DNA of 64,000 nucleotides from Macrostomum hystrix (GCA_950097015.1 CATNEN010000001.1:14811001-14875000), one strand, 5' to 3'; positions 1 through 11,765 are shown, counted from the first letter of the stretch. Program-made: numbers and translations. The notes: generated by a model from the sequence alone, not told the origin.

Positions 1-1245
1 TGGGCGAAATGCTTTTTGAGTAATTAAAAACTGCAGCTCAGTTAAAAGAGAATGCTAATCGTCTTATCCCACATCCTGCATACCTGTTTCCATGCTTCAT
101 TTGCTTGATTGGCAGTCGAGTCCAAGAGGACTGAGTCTGAATAATTCTGCTTGAGTAGTGTTTCATATTTTCAAGCATTTTGGACGTACTCGTAGCTTTG
201 AAAAATTCCACAGAAAATTCCTCACAAAACGGCACGTCCTTCGGCTGCTTGTGTCACCCAGTGTCTTCTTCAGCACAGGTTTGGTAGGCCTTAACTGCGA
301 GTGTGTTACGAGACGTTTGCATCCCATTGAAATGTTGAATGAAAAACAGCAGCAGAGAAGAGAAGCTATCCCAAATTCAGCTGCAATATTGTGCATCGAA
401 AATCCCACATCACAATTGCTATATTTATTTTTTGCCTCAAAAAATACATTTGAACAGCTGGGAATGGCCCGTGACAAAGGACTGGAAGGAAGAAAAAGTA
501 GAATACAATTGTTCGGAAATACCGCATTGTTTAAACCTCCTGAGTTGCTGCGGGAATAAAGATAAAAGATTGGGGCAGGTTGCAAAGCTGACGTCAAAGC
601 CACTTTTTACTACTTTTTTCTATCAGCCTCATTGCTGACGATTTCAAACCCGTTGCAGGATCCAGAATAGAGGAGAAAATTGCTGGGACTTCTACACAAT
701 AGAACACAAACGGATCCACTGGAGATCTACAGTTATAGGGGCTTCAACTTTGCCCAACTGACAGAAAAGTGAGAGTGTGGAAGCTGAGTTACAATCGCGG
801 GCTACAAACAGCTGCAGGCTGCTCCCGGCTTGGCCCTCTAACTCCCGGCCTCTGCCCTCCCTATCCCCCCGGAGCCTCGCCGCATTCATCCGTTTCAGTT
901 TTTCGGGCATTAATTTTGTTGCCCACAGCAACGAGACACGCGGGCGGCCCGCGTGAGTTCAGACTCTCCGGGAACTAAACTCATGCTCAACTACCAATTA
1001 GGCGTGAAAACCAATCGCGAGAGAGGAGCCCCAGCTTTAGAGATATGGGGCGAATAATGACAGACAATTTGCAGTGGGGCCAGCGAGTGAAGATAAAACT
1101 GGAGTTTGGGGGTTGTCGCGCCAATGAAAAAGTTTGTGTCGACTGTGTCGCATAAATACCACCTTCCTGGCAAAACAACATCAAGCTTTGTCTGGCCATT
1201 TTAGACTCTGGTAAACAGTGACAATCGACTGAGCAAGTGAAGAGA
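1..1245. other. Upstream region of the TRAF gene, no gene recognised
   Basis: No conserved protein or RNA was recognised here. Open frames at about 160-600 exist on both strands and look like chance. A TATA-like CATAAATA at 1151-1158 lies about 95 bp before the TRAF start codon and could be a core promoter element, but this is weak. The left edge may belong to another locus. Confidence 0.4.
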
Positions 1246-4200
1246 ATGCCAGCTCAAACTGAGTCCAAATCCAAGAGCAGTGCAGCCGCCTCAGCTCTGA
1301 GCAAGAAAACCGCTCTGGCTACTCCGCCAAGGTCGATCAGCCCCAAGCCACCTGCGCCTCATCCGACAGCGCCGTCTTCTGTGGCGTCGGCTCCGGCTGC
1401 TACGTCGGGTCATCAGACTATTCAGCAGCAGCAGCAGCAGCGGCAGCCGTCACCACAATTGCACGCTCCTGGCACTCTGGAAGAGATTGAAGTGTTATTC
1501 ATCAAGAATCTAGAGAAGAAGTACGAATGCCCGGTGTGCAGTCAGGTGCTGCGATACCCGATGCAGTTTCCCCAGTGCGGACACCGCTGCTGCAGTTCCT
1601 GCCTGCCAGAGCTGCTCAGGTCTGACTACACAACGCTTGTCTGTCCCACAGTCTGTGAACGAACTTTTTAATTCGAGTTTAAATACCCTTTGGTGACAGG
1701 AGACCCGTAGAAAATTCGGCCCAATCCGTTGACTCTTGAGCACACGCGCACGCATGCACACACTCACAGGTGTGTACATCTGCCCTGACTTTCTCATCGT
1801 CAGGCAGTGTACACTCTCACAGTGCCTTGGAGGTTGGACCTCATTGGTGTGAATAGTCACATCAAGCTACCAAGCCTTCTCTACGCGACTGCGCCCCAAA
1901 TAAAGTGCGGGCCTCGCCGCGGAATCATGCTCAGGGACCTTGGTGCTAAAAAACTTCAATAAAAAATCTTCTCGCCAGAGTCTCGCCCCGCTGTCCGTTG
2001 GACCAAACCAGCATCGACAAGGACAAAGTACTGGAGGACCGCGCCTTCCAGTCCGAGACGGAGGCTCTAGAAGTGAAGTGCTCCTACTGTGCCAGGGGCT
2101 GCAAGTGGACCGGACACCTTGTCGAACTAATGGTCAGCTTCCTAAAGTTTAGATTACTTTAGAATTCACACCTGTCAGATTTTACCAGACAAGGCTAGAC
2201 CCCATGTTTGCCAACGAGTTGGGTAAGATTTTTAGCGCATATCCCTTCAGTAAAACTAATACAATAGTATCAAAAACTATCTGAACTTTCCTGTTTCTCC
2301 AAATGTAGCTGGCAAAAAAGAATGAATTGTCACAGTTTCTTGAACTCATTGTACCCGCTAAGCCAGTGACGGTGTTGGGTAGCTGTCAGTGTTTTTTGGA
2401 GGCCAATCTACGAGTATAAAAAACTAAAGCGGAGTTTGATGCAAGGTAAAAATGTTGGCACAACACGAGTAAAATGAGTAAAGCATGCAGAAACACGACA
2501 ATGTGGCCTTGCCTGATTTGGAATTCATTTTAGGCAGTCCAGATGAATGGAAGTTGCAATCAAAACGCAAGTAGGATAAACCGAGTTTTTAGTGACCCAC
2601 TTTATTTTTTGTAAAAAATCTCTTTTGATTACTTGCTCAAAGCAACTGTAAAAACGTCACCGCAACACTCCAGCCTCACCTGGAGTCCTGCGACCGCGGC
2701 CTCACCGCCTGTCCTCTGAACTGCGGCATTGTGTTTGAAAAGCGTTTCCTAGAAAAGCACCGTCAGCAGGACTGCGCCAAGCGGCAGGTCGACTGTCGAC
2801 TCTGCGCGGCTAAAATGCTGGCCCAAGACGAGCCGGATCACGTGACCGAGTGTCCCAAAGCCCCGGTTCCCTGTCCGAACGGGTGCTCTGATCCTAAGCT
2901 GGTCATTGTTCACGAGACCCTGGCTGCGCATTTGACCACCTGCCCGAGACAGGAGGCCGCGTGCCCGCTGGCCATGCACGGCTGCGAGTTCAAGGTGCGA
3001 ATGGAAATTTTCTTTCCTTCATCCCATCCACAACCATTCTGTTTTATTGTTTCGCTTAAGGCAATATTTATAGGCGCTCGAAACCGACAGAAAAAATTCG
3101 CGAGATATCTTTTATATAGTAAAACCTTACAAAACCCTACGATCGATATTACAAGCAACTAGCAGCCCAGCCAATCAAACACCAGAATAGCGCGTACATA
3201 TCAGCCTACGCACAGTAGCTATAGTTTGCAAGAACGAGTTTTTTCATTAAAACGGCCCTTTTCGGGGCCACCAATAGCACGACACAACACATCCATCCTA
3301 CATCCCATCTCGCATTCCATCCATCCAATCCTACATTCCATCCCGCATTCCATCCATCCAATCCTACATTCCATCCCACATCCTATCCCACATCCATCCC
3401 ACATCCATCCCACATCCATCCCACATCCGTCCCACACGCCACATGTCCAGGGCAAGAAGCAGGATGTCCAGCTGCACCTGCAGTCGCATCAGGCGGCCCA
3501 CACTGAGCTGCTCTGTGCCGCATTCAAATCAGCTCGCGAGCGCCTCGATGCCAAGGAGAAGCTGGCTGCGCAGCTGGAGGACAAGGTGGCGGGCCTCGAG
3601 AGGCGAATCCGCTGCATGGAGTCGGTCTACGGGCCGCAGATGATCTGGCGCATCGAGGGCTACGCCGACAAGTTGGCCGATGCGAAGTCTGGCAAGAAGG
3701 TCACCATCTATAGTTCGCCGTTTCTCAGCCATCGGCATGGATACAAACTGGCAGTGTCAGCCTGCCTGTTTGGCGATGGGGCCGGTGAGTTTTAGGAGCA
3801 TTGTTTCTGCATTTTAGTTTTTCTGTAAACCCATCTTAGTTTAGTAGTGATCCCATCTCAATGTACTTACGAGGCATTTCAAATACCCAATGCCTACTTC
3901 ACGACAGCTCCCAAACAGAATGACCGGTTATCATGAAAGTCCACCACATGGATCAAAACTTTCCGCCCGTTGCGATGAACAAACGTTCAAAGCCATCCGA
4001 CGTCAGCACCGTCGAGATATTCAGTGATTCTTGTCGAAGGCCCTGGAGACAAGGACAACTAACATTGCTCCGCATAGACATCAATGGCGAATCCATATTA
4101 GTTCAATAATAATGTAATTAATTAATCAATACAGTCATCAATACAAAATAGTAAAATTCTATATTGATTACATTATGAAATTTTGTGATCAGTAAAATTA

Positions 4201-5843
4201 TGCTCATAAATTGGTTGTTTTTGCCAAAAGACACCCGACGAGAACCGTTGAACCGTTGAAAACATCTCGACGATGCCGATGTTTTGTGATTCTGGAAGTT
4301 GTTTACCGGATTGAGCGGAAATTCTCAGCCAAGAGTAAAGCGCAAGATTAGCGAGGAATAATAGTTTCTGGCAACCACTGCACTCCATCGCACTGTAGAT
4401 GTAAAATCAATTGTGACATTCAATCGCAAGTATCTAGTTTTGTCACGTCCTTGGCGCGCGCTTAATTTTTGGCCGACATTAACATCCGTCTGCTGGCTTT
4501 GTAGAACTAGCACGGTGCATGTAAAGCTATAAAGAGTCTCAGAAGCTCATTCTAGTCGATGGAATATCGCTTGTATCTTCATCCCTTGCCGATAAATTAA
4601 AGAATTTTTTTATTATATCAAAATGAATGCTTGTTTTAATACTTCTTATTAAATTAAAATGTTTTGTTTAAGCTTTGCCTAGTGATTAGAGTGGGCGGTC
4701 AGTGGCAGAGCGGTTTACGCGTTTGGCTCGATCGTACCAATGTCACTGAGCTCGATTCTGCAGTGAGGCCACATTCATTTGGGGCGCAGCCGCGGAGAGA
4801 AGGCTTGGGGGCTTGTCGTGCAATTTAGGCATTTGAAGGCCAACATCCAAGGCACAGTCAGAGTGTACACTGCCTGACGCTGAGAAAGTCGGGGCAGATG
4901 TACACACCTGTGTGAGTGTGTGCCTGCGTACGGTATCTGTTTGCGTGTGCGCGTCAGGAGTCAGCGAAATGGGCGGAATTGCCTCCTCGCTGGCTGCGGG
5001 TCTAGTGTCACCATTGATGTGCCATTGCCCGCAGCCCTCATGCAATTATTATAATTATTAATTGTGGTTAGAGTCTTGGACCAAGGCTTCAAGGTCAGGG
5101 GTTCGGTTCGATTTTCGACTCCAGTGTCACAGCAAGACACAGTTGATTGCCTCATTTCACCCTGATGTTAGATTGGTACCAACATCAGCAAGGGGTATAT
5201 GAGAGCTAAGTTCAATTATTAAACTGCGTTAATTGTTTTTTGAATACTTTAAATCCTAAAGTGTTTGTTAGCACTTGTTTTAAGGACTTCATCTTCATCT
5301 TCATCTTTATAGACCAGTTTTTGTAAAGAGTGATTCTTTATAAAGAAGCAATTAAAATTACCTTCATTGTTATAAAATATACCATAGTTTGGTATGGAAG
5401 CGAACAAAATATTATTGGCACATAATACATATCATACTACTTCTGTCAGTAGAAATCAAGGCTTAAATTGTTGTGCTGCTAAAAATTCTACAAAAAACTA
5501 AAATCCCTTCACAGCTCGCGGAAAGTACATGTCGGTGTTTGTCTGCGTCTGCAAGAGCGAAAACGACCCCTTGCTGCAATGGCCGTTCAGCCACCGGATC
5601 ACATTCGAGCTGCTGGATCAACGTGAACAACACGAAGCACGCCGGAACATTGTGTACACATTCAAGCCGAATCTATGCGAAGAGAACCGGCCATTCCTGG
5701 ACCGACCAATCGGTGAGAGAAATCCCAGCTTCGGCTCCGTCAGGTTCGCCGATCTTGATAGTCTGGAAAATCTGCAGTTCGTTCGAGACGACACCATCTT
5801 CATCAAGGTCACCGTCGATTGCGACTCTGTGAAGCCGTTCTAA
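1246..5843 (+). CDS. TNF receptor-associated factor (TRAF), five exons, 503 aa
   Basis: Cytoplasmic adaptor/E3-type scaffold for TNF-receptor or Toll/IL-1-like signalling. Coding exons: 1246-1619, 1979-2132, 2674-2994, 3451-3784, 5515-5843; all phases agree and the total is 1512 nt. Start is the ATG at 1246. Residues 1-90 are Ser/Ala/Pro-rich with a Gln run. The RING finger starts at C95 (C-P-V-C, C-G-H-R-C-C-S-S-C) and is completed by R-C-P-L-D across the first intron. TRAF-type zinc fingers follow (about 155-283; C-S-Y-C, H-L-E-S-C, C-P-L-N-C, C-P-N-G-C). A short coiled coil (about 305-340) precedes a MATH/TRAF-C domain from about 345 to the end, with the typical C-terminal D-D-T-I-F-I-K-V stretch. 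Length is normal for the family. It could not be assigned to a TRAF subtype. Introns carry a SINE, a tandem repeat and other dispersed repeats. Confidence 0.93.
1735..1948 (-). mobile_element. SINE family A copy, 3'-truncated, in TRAF intron 1
   Basis: Reverse-oriented copy of the commonest dispersed repeat here. It contains the family core (gtgtacatctgccctgac, then caggcagtgtacactctcac) and the block next to the tRNA-like head (cgcggctgcgccccaaat in other copies). The tRNA-like A-box end is degraded. Confidence 0.8.
3288..3436 (+). repeat. Short tandem array (catccatcccacat-like) in TRAF intron 3
   Basis: Imperfect C/A/T-rich tandem repeats of catcc, cacatcc and attccatc units run up to the polypyrimidine tract before the exon at 3451. 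The array probably supplies part of that tract. Open frames across it are by-products of a stop-poor repeat. Confidence 0.8.
3873..4072 (+). repeat. Dispersed repeat family D, plus-strand copy (TRAF intron 4)
   Basis: About 200 bp that match, in reverse complement, 29613-29812. Shared blocks include tgcctacttcacgaca, gaatgaccg, tgaaagtccacca, gattcttgtcgaagg and ctggagacaaggacaa. A smaller reverse fragment lies at about 4235-4295. No terminal repeats or coding potential were seen, so the class is unknown. Confidence 0.75.
4690..5062 (+). mobile_element. SINE family A, near full-length copy (TRAF intron 4)
   Basis: Best forward copy in the window. The head resembles a tRNA: an A-box-like gtggcagagcggtttacgcg is followed by a B-box-like gagctcgattctgc. 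Next come the family body (gcagccgcggagagaaggc, then gtgtacactgcctgacg), a TG/TGCG-rich stretch, and a 3' block (gggtctagtgtcacc, ttgcccgcagccctc) ending in an ATT-rich tail. This is the normal layout of a tRNA-derived SINE copied by a partner LINE. Confidence 0.85.
5063..5215 (+). mobile_element. SINE family C copy, adjacent to SINE A
   Basis: Contains a B-box-like ggttcggttcgattttc, then cagcaagacac and a block resembling the other family C copies at about 23285-23475, 35640-35800 and 42893-43045. Divergent and without a clear tail. Confidence 0.55.
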
Positions 5844-7013
5844 AAAACGGTCAGAATTTGATACTGAATTGCGTCAGTTATTTTAGTCTGCATGGACTGA
5901 TATTTTCTTTGAAGAGATATTTTTGTTTTCTTGTGTTTTTAAAAAGAACTATATGTAGAACTGTTTACGTTAATCGTAATATTTCCGTCATTTGTGTTGT
6001 ACCATACAAGTCTATAGCCGGAAAATTATTTTGCTGCAATAACATTTTTGTGAAACAAAAAAAATAAGCAAACATAAACATTAATAAACAAAAATATATA
6101 AAATATTAAATTAAATTTTCAATAAAAAAGAAAAACAAAATTTAGAAATATGAAGTTTGACTTTTTACGCTTTATACTTATCTTTTTTAATTTTTTCCTC
6201 GTAACTTTTTTGTTCTATTGTTATGTTTCTTCAGTAAAAGAAGAGTTCATTTAACGAAGAAAAAATTAAGTCGATTTTACGTGTCCCGGTCAACTTTATG
6301 TGCTAAAAATAAAAGAAGTGACATAAAGCTTCAAAATGTTTACACAAACCGGCAATATAATATTATTAAATCTGCCTCTGCTACGATTATTAGTGTGATG
6401 TCTTGTTATCGCAGAAGAACTGCTTCTCCCGTTCTACGTCTTTATCTGTAAAAATACTACTGCAAATCAATTTGCGTATGTGTGTCTTCTGAGTTTATAT
6501 TTACTAGTTTATAATAATTAAACTTTATATCGGCTATTTTCTTGCCTAAAATTGTAATCTATACCGAAATGTGTATTTTTATGTTTCCAAATCAAACGAC
6601 AATAAATATTTTATTCTACGCGAACAGCGCATAAAATTAAAATTGAGCTACAAGAAAAACCCGGAACTTCCAGTTCGTCAGGTTTTCTAAGAGGCACGCG
6701 ACTTACAGGCCATCTATAAATTTCTGAATTAATTAGTTAAAGATAACTAATTACTACCGCATAGAGATTAGAATTTTCCGCGTCTGGGTACAGGGATATC
6801 AACGGTTCAATTAGTTTGAACAAGCACGTGTTATTGTCCGGAAAATGAAGTAAATTTCATCCCTCGATTTGATTAGAATGTATGATTTGTCTTTGACTCA
6901 AATGATTTTTAATGAAATTGATCTGATTTCATCGCTTTCTATCTTCGTGTGCTGCTTTCGCTTCTTTAACTTGAAATTCTAACTGGGCCATTGTAAATGT
7001 AAATCTACGATTA
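5844..7013. other. TRAF 3' UTR and AT-rich intergenic DNA
   Basis: AT-rich sequence with no recognised gene. Poly(A) signals AATAAA occur at 6083-6088 and 6121-6126, about 240-280 nt after the TRAF stop codon, so transcription probably ends near 6100-6150. Short open frames here (for example about 5819-6067) have no recognisable content. Confidence 0.55.
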
Positions 7014-7021
7014 CTCACTAC

Positions 7022-7379
7022 CAGGGACAACTAAAACTACAGATTCTATATTCTATATATTCTATATTATATTATTCTATATTCTATATTATATATTACA
7101 GATTCTATGAGTTTGAATGACAAAACCCGAGATTGAATGGCACAGAGCGATAGTCTATGGGCCAAACCGCGCCAACTGGCTGGATTAATTCTATGGGGGG
7201 CTGAGTATGAATGACAAAACACTGAGATTGAATGGCAAAAGCTATATTTAATCTAACCGTTAATGCCTGATAGCAGAGAAGACTTGAAAAAGCCATAGAA
7301 CAATACTTTTAAGCGAGCCCCTCAGATTTTTTGCCATGAATTGGCTCGTTTCGCGTCCCGAGGGTTTTAGTTGTCCTTG
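7022..7379. mobile_element. hAT-like MITE with 8-bp target-site duplication
   Basis: A 358-bp element bounded by imperfect terminal inverted repeats: CAGGGACAACTAAAAC on the left, CAAGGACAACTAAAAC reading in from the right (one mismatch in 16). It is flanked by identical 8-bp CTCACTAC copies at 7014-7021 and 7380-7387. A CAGGG-type terminus with an 8-bp duplication is the hallmark of hAT elements. It has no transposase and is non-autonomous. The interior has an AT-rich stretch (tattctatat units) and two copies of a gaatgacaaaac...gagattgaatggca block about 95 bp apart. Confidence 0.88.
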
Positions 7380-7387
7380 CTCACTAC

Positions 7388-8111
7388 AATTCACAATTGT
7401 CCTTTGTCCTATCAATCTGAAATCACAACAATAGCCTAGCCAGCCTCATTGTGTCCAACCCAGACTCACAATAACTGCCGCCATTTAAACTATGAGCTTT
7501 ATAGACTCAAACAGCTTTGAGCCTGAGATGGGAGATGAGAATAGAGGAAGTGGGAGGCTAAGAGGGTGCGCAAACTTGGCCAATGAGTTTGGCACGTATT
7601 GGCACAACCAGTAAGTTTCACACCCACCTCTGTACAGCCTCTCGCATTCGCAATTTTTTCACTTGACTTTTTTAAAGTGTTTTTTACACCAAACCCCAAA
7701 CAATAGAGCACAGCGCTGCTTGATTTGCAGGCTATTTTATTATTCTAATTCAATTAATGCGCCTGCTGGTTGCTGGCATGGGTTTGTTCTAGCTCTAAGC
7801 AAATCAGATTTCTGTAATTTCTGGAGTACATTAGCTGCAATGGATTTAGTATTTGATCCAGCGATTACATATGCCATTCAGTATCTGCGATAGCATCAAT
7901 GTCTGTCTCTTCCCAAAGCCCCTTTCTCGGCTTAATTTGCTATAGGCATTGAACACTAACGGATTTAAAGCCAGTGAGAAGTAACGGAAGTTCAGAAATT
8001 AACAGTAACTGAAGTGCTAAAAGCGAATACTACCGAACATGTTGTAAAAATTAGCATCCAAAGTGCTGCCAGTGAGAAGCAAACGTGAAAAAGTTTTAAT
8101 TGAGAAGTTAT
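7388..8111. other. Intergenic, no gene recognised
   Basis: No conserved coding or RNA feature was seen. Degenerate purine-rich agtaacggaagt-like units begin near 7975 and continue after the next SINE. Confidence 0.4.
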
Positions 8112-8428
8112 AGAAGTAATAATAATAGTAATCATACTTGTAATTGCAGGAGGGCTGCCATCAATGACACATCATTTTGTGACACTAGACCCGCAGCCGG
8201 CGAGGAGGCAATTCAGAACTTTTCACTAACTACTGACTTTCTTATCGTCAGGCAGTGTGCACTTTCACTGTGTTGTGAAGGTTGTCCTTCAAGAGCGTAA
8301 ATTGCACGACAAGCCCCCAAGCCCTCTCTCCGCGGCTGCGCCCCAAATGAATGTGGCCTCGCCGTGGAATCGAGCTCAAAGACATTGGTGCAAGGGGCAG
8401 ACTCGTTAACCGTTAACTTCTTTTACGA
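8112..8428 (-). mobile_element. SINE family A copy with internal deletion
   Basis: Reverse copy running from an ATT-rich tail (taataataatagtaat) through gtgacactagacccgcagcc to the tRNA-like head (gttaacc near 8410). The TG-rich middle present in full copies is missing between about 8225 and 8235. Confidence 0.8.
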
Positions 8429-8439
8429 GTATATAGAAG

Positions 8440-8665
8440 ATAAAAGCAACGGAAATGAAGACAGTGGAAAGTAACGGAAGTGCTGAATGAAAATGTAGCG
8501 GAAGTAACGAAAGAAACGGAAGTTAAAATTCAAGGAAGTCAAGAAAGCGAATATTTGCCGAATGAAGTCAGCTATAATAACAAAAAAAGTAATAATGTTG
8601 AATTGCTAGTAGTTGATACAAACGAAAGTGAATTTATGGCAGTGAAAAGTAACAGAAGTGTTGTG
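8440..8665 (+). repeat. Degenerate purine-rich repeat (agtaacggaagt-like)
   Basis: Irregular, heavily mutated repeats of agtaacggaagt/gaagtaacga-type units, similar to those at about 7975-8090 on the other side of the SINE. The SINE therefore probably inserted into an older repetitive tract. Confidence 0.45.
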
Positions 8666-8883
8666 ATATACGGCGGGAAATGTGTTGATTGCTTTTTCAT
8701 CAAAAACCTCCAAAATAGTTCCATTAATTTCTGACAGCAGCTAACGAACTCTTGTTGTTTTATCACAACGATGCGAAAGATAAGTAAAAGCAAATTTAAT
8801 TTGTATTTGCATTTGCATTGTGCGATTACAGCAACTTTGACTTAATTTTCTACAACATCAGAAGCTGAAGAAACAGATTTGTC

Positions 8884-9706
8884 TTAGACATATTCGCGCC
8901 GCACAGCTCTTGGGTGGTACAACCGATGACACCTACTGGAGCCAGCCAGTAGAGTTGACGCTTGCGCAGTCGAGGCGCTCGTTGAATTAATCGACGACGA
9001 GTCGTCAGCGTCGTCGTCCTCCAGCTCCACCACGGTGGGTATCAGCAGGACTCGCGTCTCGTCAACAATTCGACCAGCGGCGGTGGAAGCGACACCGGGA
9101 ACTGTGGCGTTGTCGCTTTGAAGGATAGGAGGCATCGGCTGCATTCGAATGCTGGAGCTAGTCTGGTGATGCTGCTGCTGCTGCTGCTGCTGGGAGCAGA
9201 GCGAGTACTGCTGGCAGCATGCGTAGTCCGATGCGCTGTCCGTCCACAGAGACTGTCCACCGCCAAGATCTTCAGCGTCGTCATTGCAGGAGGAGCCGGT
9301 GGAAAAGTAGAACTCAGCACCGCAGCAGCTGAATCTGCTGCTGTCTCGTAGGCAGCAGTACAGAGTTGCTGCCACCAGCACCCCGGCGCTCACAGCTGAC
9401 GTGGCCAACGCCAAGCACACTGGCCAAGTGGCCGAAGCCAATGTTGAAGACATGCTTGTTGGGCTTCTGTTCGGCTACCGTGACTGTCTTATCAAACCCG
9501 TGAGCTGCAGCTGAAATTAGGGCTCTATTGAGTCTAACGGCTATTGGCTGAAGAGAAGCAGCTCATAATAGATTCGTTCATGCTTGAGGAAAATTTAGTG
9601 TATAGTAAACCAATGAGATTTAGGCGAGCAATGAGACTTACCTTTGTGGGAGTCTGCACAAGTTGCCAGCTAAGCGGCGCCTAATTTCCTGACCCCCGCT
9701 ATCCAT
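8884..9706 (-). CDS. Putative single-pass membrane protein, two exons, 215 aa
   Basis: Not recognised as a known family. Proposed exons are 9642-9706 (ATG at 9704-9706, good donor gtaagt) and 8884-9466 (acceptor cag; phase 2 on both sides). The total is 648 nt with stop at 8884-8886. A start at 9451-9453 inside exon 2 is the alternative; the in-frame stop just upstream of the proposed acceptor rules out reading further back without splicing. Residues about 38-60 form one hydrophobic helix (C-L-A-L-A-T-S-A-V-S-A-G-V-L-V-A-A-T-L) followed by Cys pairs. The tail holds a run of Gln then His, a cluster of Asp/Glu, and Ser/Thr-rich sequence. The acceptor has a poor pyrimidine tract, so the two-exon model is uncertain. 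It is convergent with TRAF. Confidence 0.5.
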
Positions 9707-9719
9707 GCGTGCAAACAGA

Positions 9720-10105
9720 CAGAAGACTTCCTGACTTTACTGTCATTTCCTCGCTTCGTTTCTTCCTCCCCTAGTTACAAATTGATCTACGATATCGAAT
9801 TGCTAACAAGTGTCAGATTGGTTTCAAGTTCTGAAAGTCACTAACTGCATGAGGATGAGCTTTTTTTAAAGAACTAATTAAGGATTTTTCTTAATTAGCA
9901 AGAAAACTGAAATTGCGAATCGATTAGGTACCTGATTTGAGCAAAATTGAGCAAAAATGGTGGCAAAAACAAAAAACACTCAGCTTCAACCACAATGTTA
10001 CTTGAGGCTGTAGCTGAATGTGGTCGACAGAATAATACAGTAAAGTACACATACCCCCGTTTCAGCACTTTTCAAGAAGTGTTTAAAGTAGTAAGTTAGT
10101 ATATT
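9720..10105. other. Intergenic, no gene recognised
   Basis: Upstream of the small membrane-protein gene on the minus strand. No clear TATA box or conserved coding segment was identified. Confidence 0.35.
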
Positions 10106-10480
10106 TGATAATAAAAATAATTATTAATTGCACGAGGTCTGCGGGCAATGGCACATCATTTGGTGACACTAGACCCGCAGCCAGCGAGAAGGCGATTCTG
10201 CACTTTTCACTGACTAATTTGAGCACACACGCACACAGATACTGTACGCAGGCACACGCTCACACAGGTGTGTACATCTGCCCTGACTTTCTTATCGTCA
10301 GGCAGTGTACACTTCACCGTACCTTGGAGGTTGGCCCTCAAGGGCGTAAATTGCACGACAAGCCCCCAAGCCTTCTCTCCGCGGCTGCGCCCAAATGAAT
10401 GGAGCCTCGCCGTGGAATCGAGCTTAGGGACCTTGGTGCGAGAGGCAAACGCGTTAACCGCACTGCCAGTGACCCTAGTA
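10106..10480 (-). mobile_element. SINE family A, near full-length copy
   Basis: Reverse copy with tail (aataattattaattgcac), gtgacactagacccgcagcc, the GCACACACGC-rich middle, gtgtacatctgccctgac, cgcggctgcgcc and the tRNA-like head (gcgttaaccgcactgccagtg, the reverse of the A-box region). Confidence 0.85.
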
Positions 10481-11765
10481 GGTTTGTCAGTCCCTAGTTT
10501 TATTTCAATATTTTAAACATCGCCTGTGCTTTCGGCTCATAATCATAAAAACGATTTATTATATAATTATGTTCTCTTGAACGTTTGGATCTCCATGATC
10601 CTATCTGCACCAATGCCACTTAACAATGCAATCAGTATTATGACGACAACATTGTCCGGATCAACTTTCGATATTAGCCCGAGCCATCAAGAATCAGCAA
10701 CAAGACAGAATAAGACCACTGGTAGTGTTACTCAGCATCACACAATGTCGGCGTCAGACTCCATTAGTGAATAAAAGTCCAACAGAAAATTCGCAGGCCT
10801 TGACAAACACCATTGCTAGTTCCCCACAGTGTGTTTGCCAAGCTCTCCGTAGCCTCACTTCTGTCCAATTCTATGCCATTATTGTGTCCAATGCGTGTGC
10901 CGCGCTTGAGTCAACAAATCCGGCAGTTTGCATTGATACCTAATCAGATATTGCTGGTAAAGGTTATAAGTGCATCGACTCGGGAGAAAGTCAGCGGAAA
11001 TGCCATGCAATTGAGATGATTGCCACAGATAGACGAGTGCATATGTGGAAATTGTGCTCTATTCACTTAATAGAATAATTAGAACTATGACTAATAGTGG
11101 TTTCAAATGGCACAGCCTCTTAGGCAACATGAGAGCTTTGAGCGAGAAATAATAGAGAATAATAATTGCAGCTGAAACTGGGAGACAAGATTAAGAGTAG
11201 CTTCCAAACTAATACCAGCCTCTGTCTGTAAAATAATGGTCATCCTATTCACTAGCAAACACCCTGCCCTACCCAGCCGCCACTGCGAATTTTTTTCACG
11301 CTTGAACGAATAGTCTATTTAGCAGTGACTTTCTTCCCACTAATAATTGAATTCTACCTGGGAAGGAACAGAAAAGGGAGGAAACGGGAGCTGAGGCTGG
11401 GCTAGGGTGACAGAAAGATGAGGTTGAGCAGGTGGGCCAGTAAGGACTCGGGAACGTCAATCACAGCCCTCGGACTGTCATCTTCCTGGGCGTTCGTTTC
11501 CTCTAAAAAATCCCGTTGAACCCCTCACTTAAGCCAGATTTAGGCTAAGCCCTATAGGCCTTCAAAGTGAAGTCAACTTAGTGAGGTTAGTGAGTCCCGG
11601 AGAGCGACTTAGAAAAGGTGTGGGCGAATAAGGCAGGATGAAAAGACACCTTCACATTTTACTTTGCCCCTCGGACCAACCTAGCTCGTATATAATTTCC
11701 TAAAGGCAGATGTGAGCACAAAGCTCTAACTGAGCGACATTCGGCTACTGAATCATGCGACAGAT
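10481..11765. other. Intergenic, downstream of the giant secreted-protein gene
   Basis: No recognisable gene. Short open frames (about 10526-10774 plus) carry no domain I can name. The lower end may include the distal 3' UTR of the giant gene. Confidence 0.4.

Noticed and set aside
158-603. Overlapping plus and minus frames of 133-146 aa near the left edge
   Set aside because: No domain, no splice context and open frames on both strands, so chance is the simplest explanation.
4690-4760. Genuine tRNA gene
   Set aside because: A- and B-box-like motifs exist but no cloverleaf can be drawn, and the same sequence heads many dispersed SINE copies.
8884-9466. C-terminal exon of the giant gene providing a membrane anchor
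   Set aside because: The giant gene already ends with an in-frame stop after its last ShK domain at 12051, followed by a poly(A) signal. The small gene has its own start and compatible first exon.
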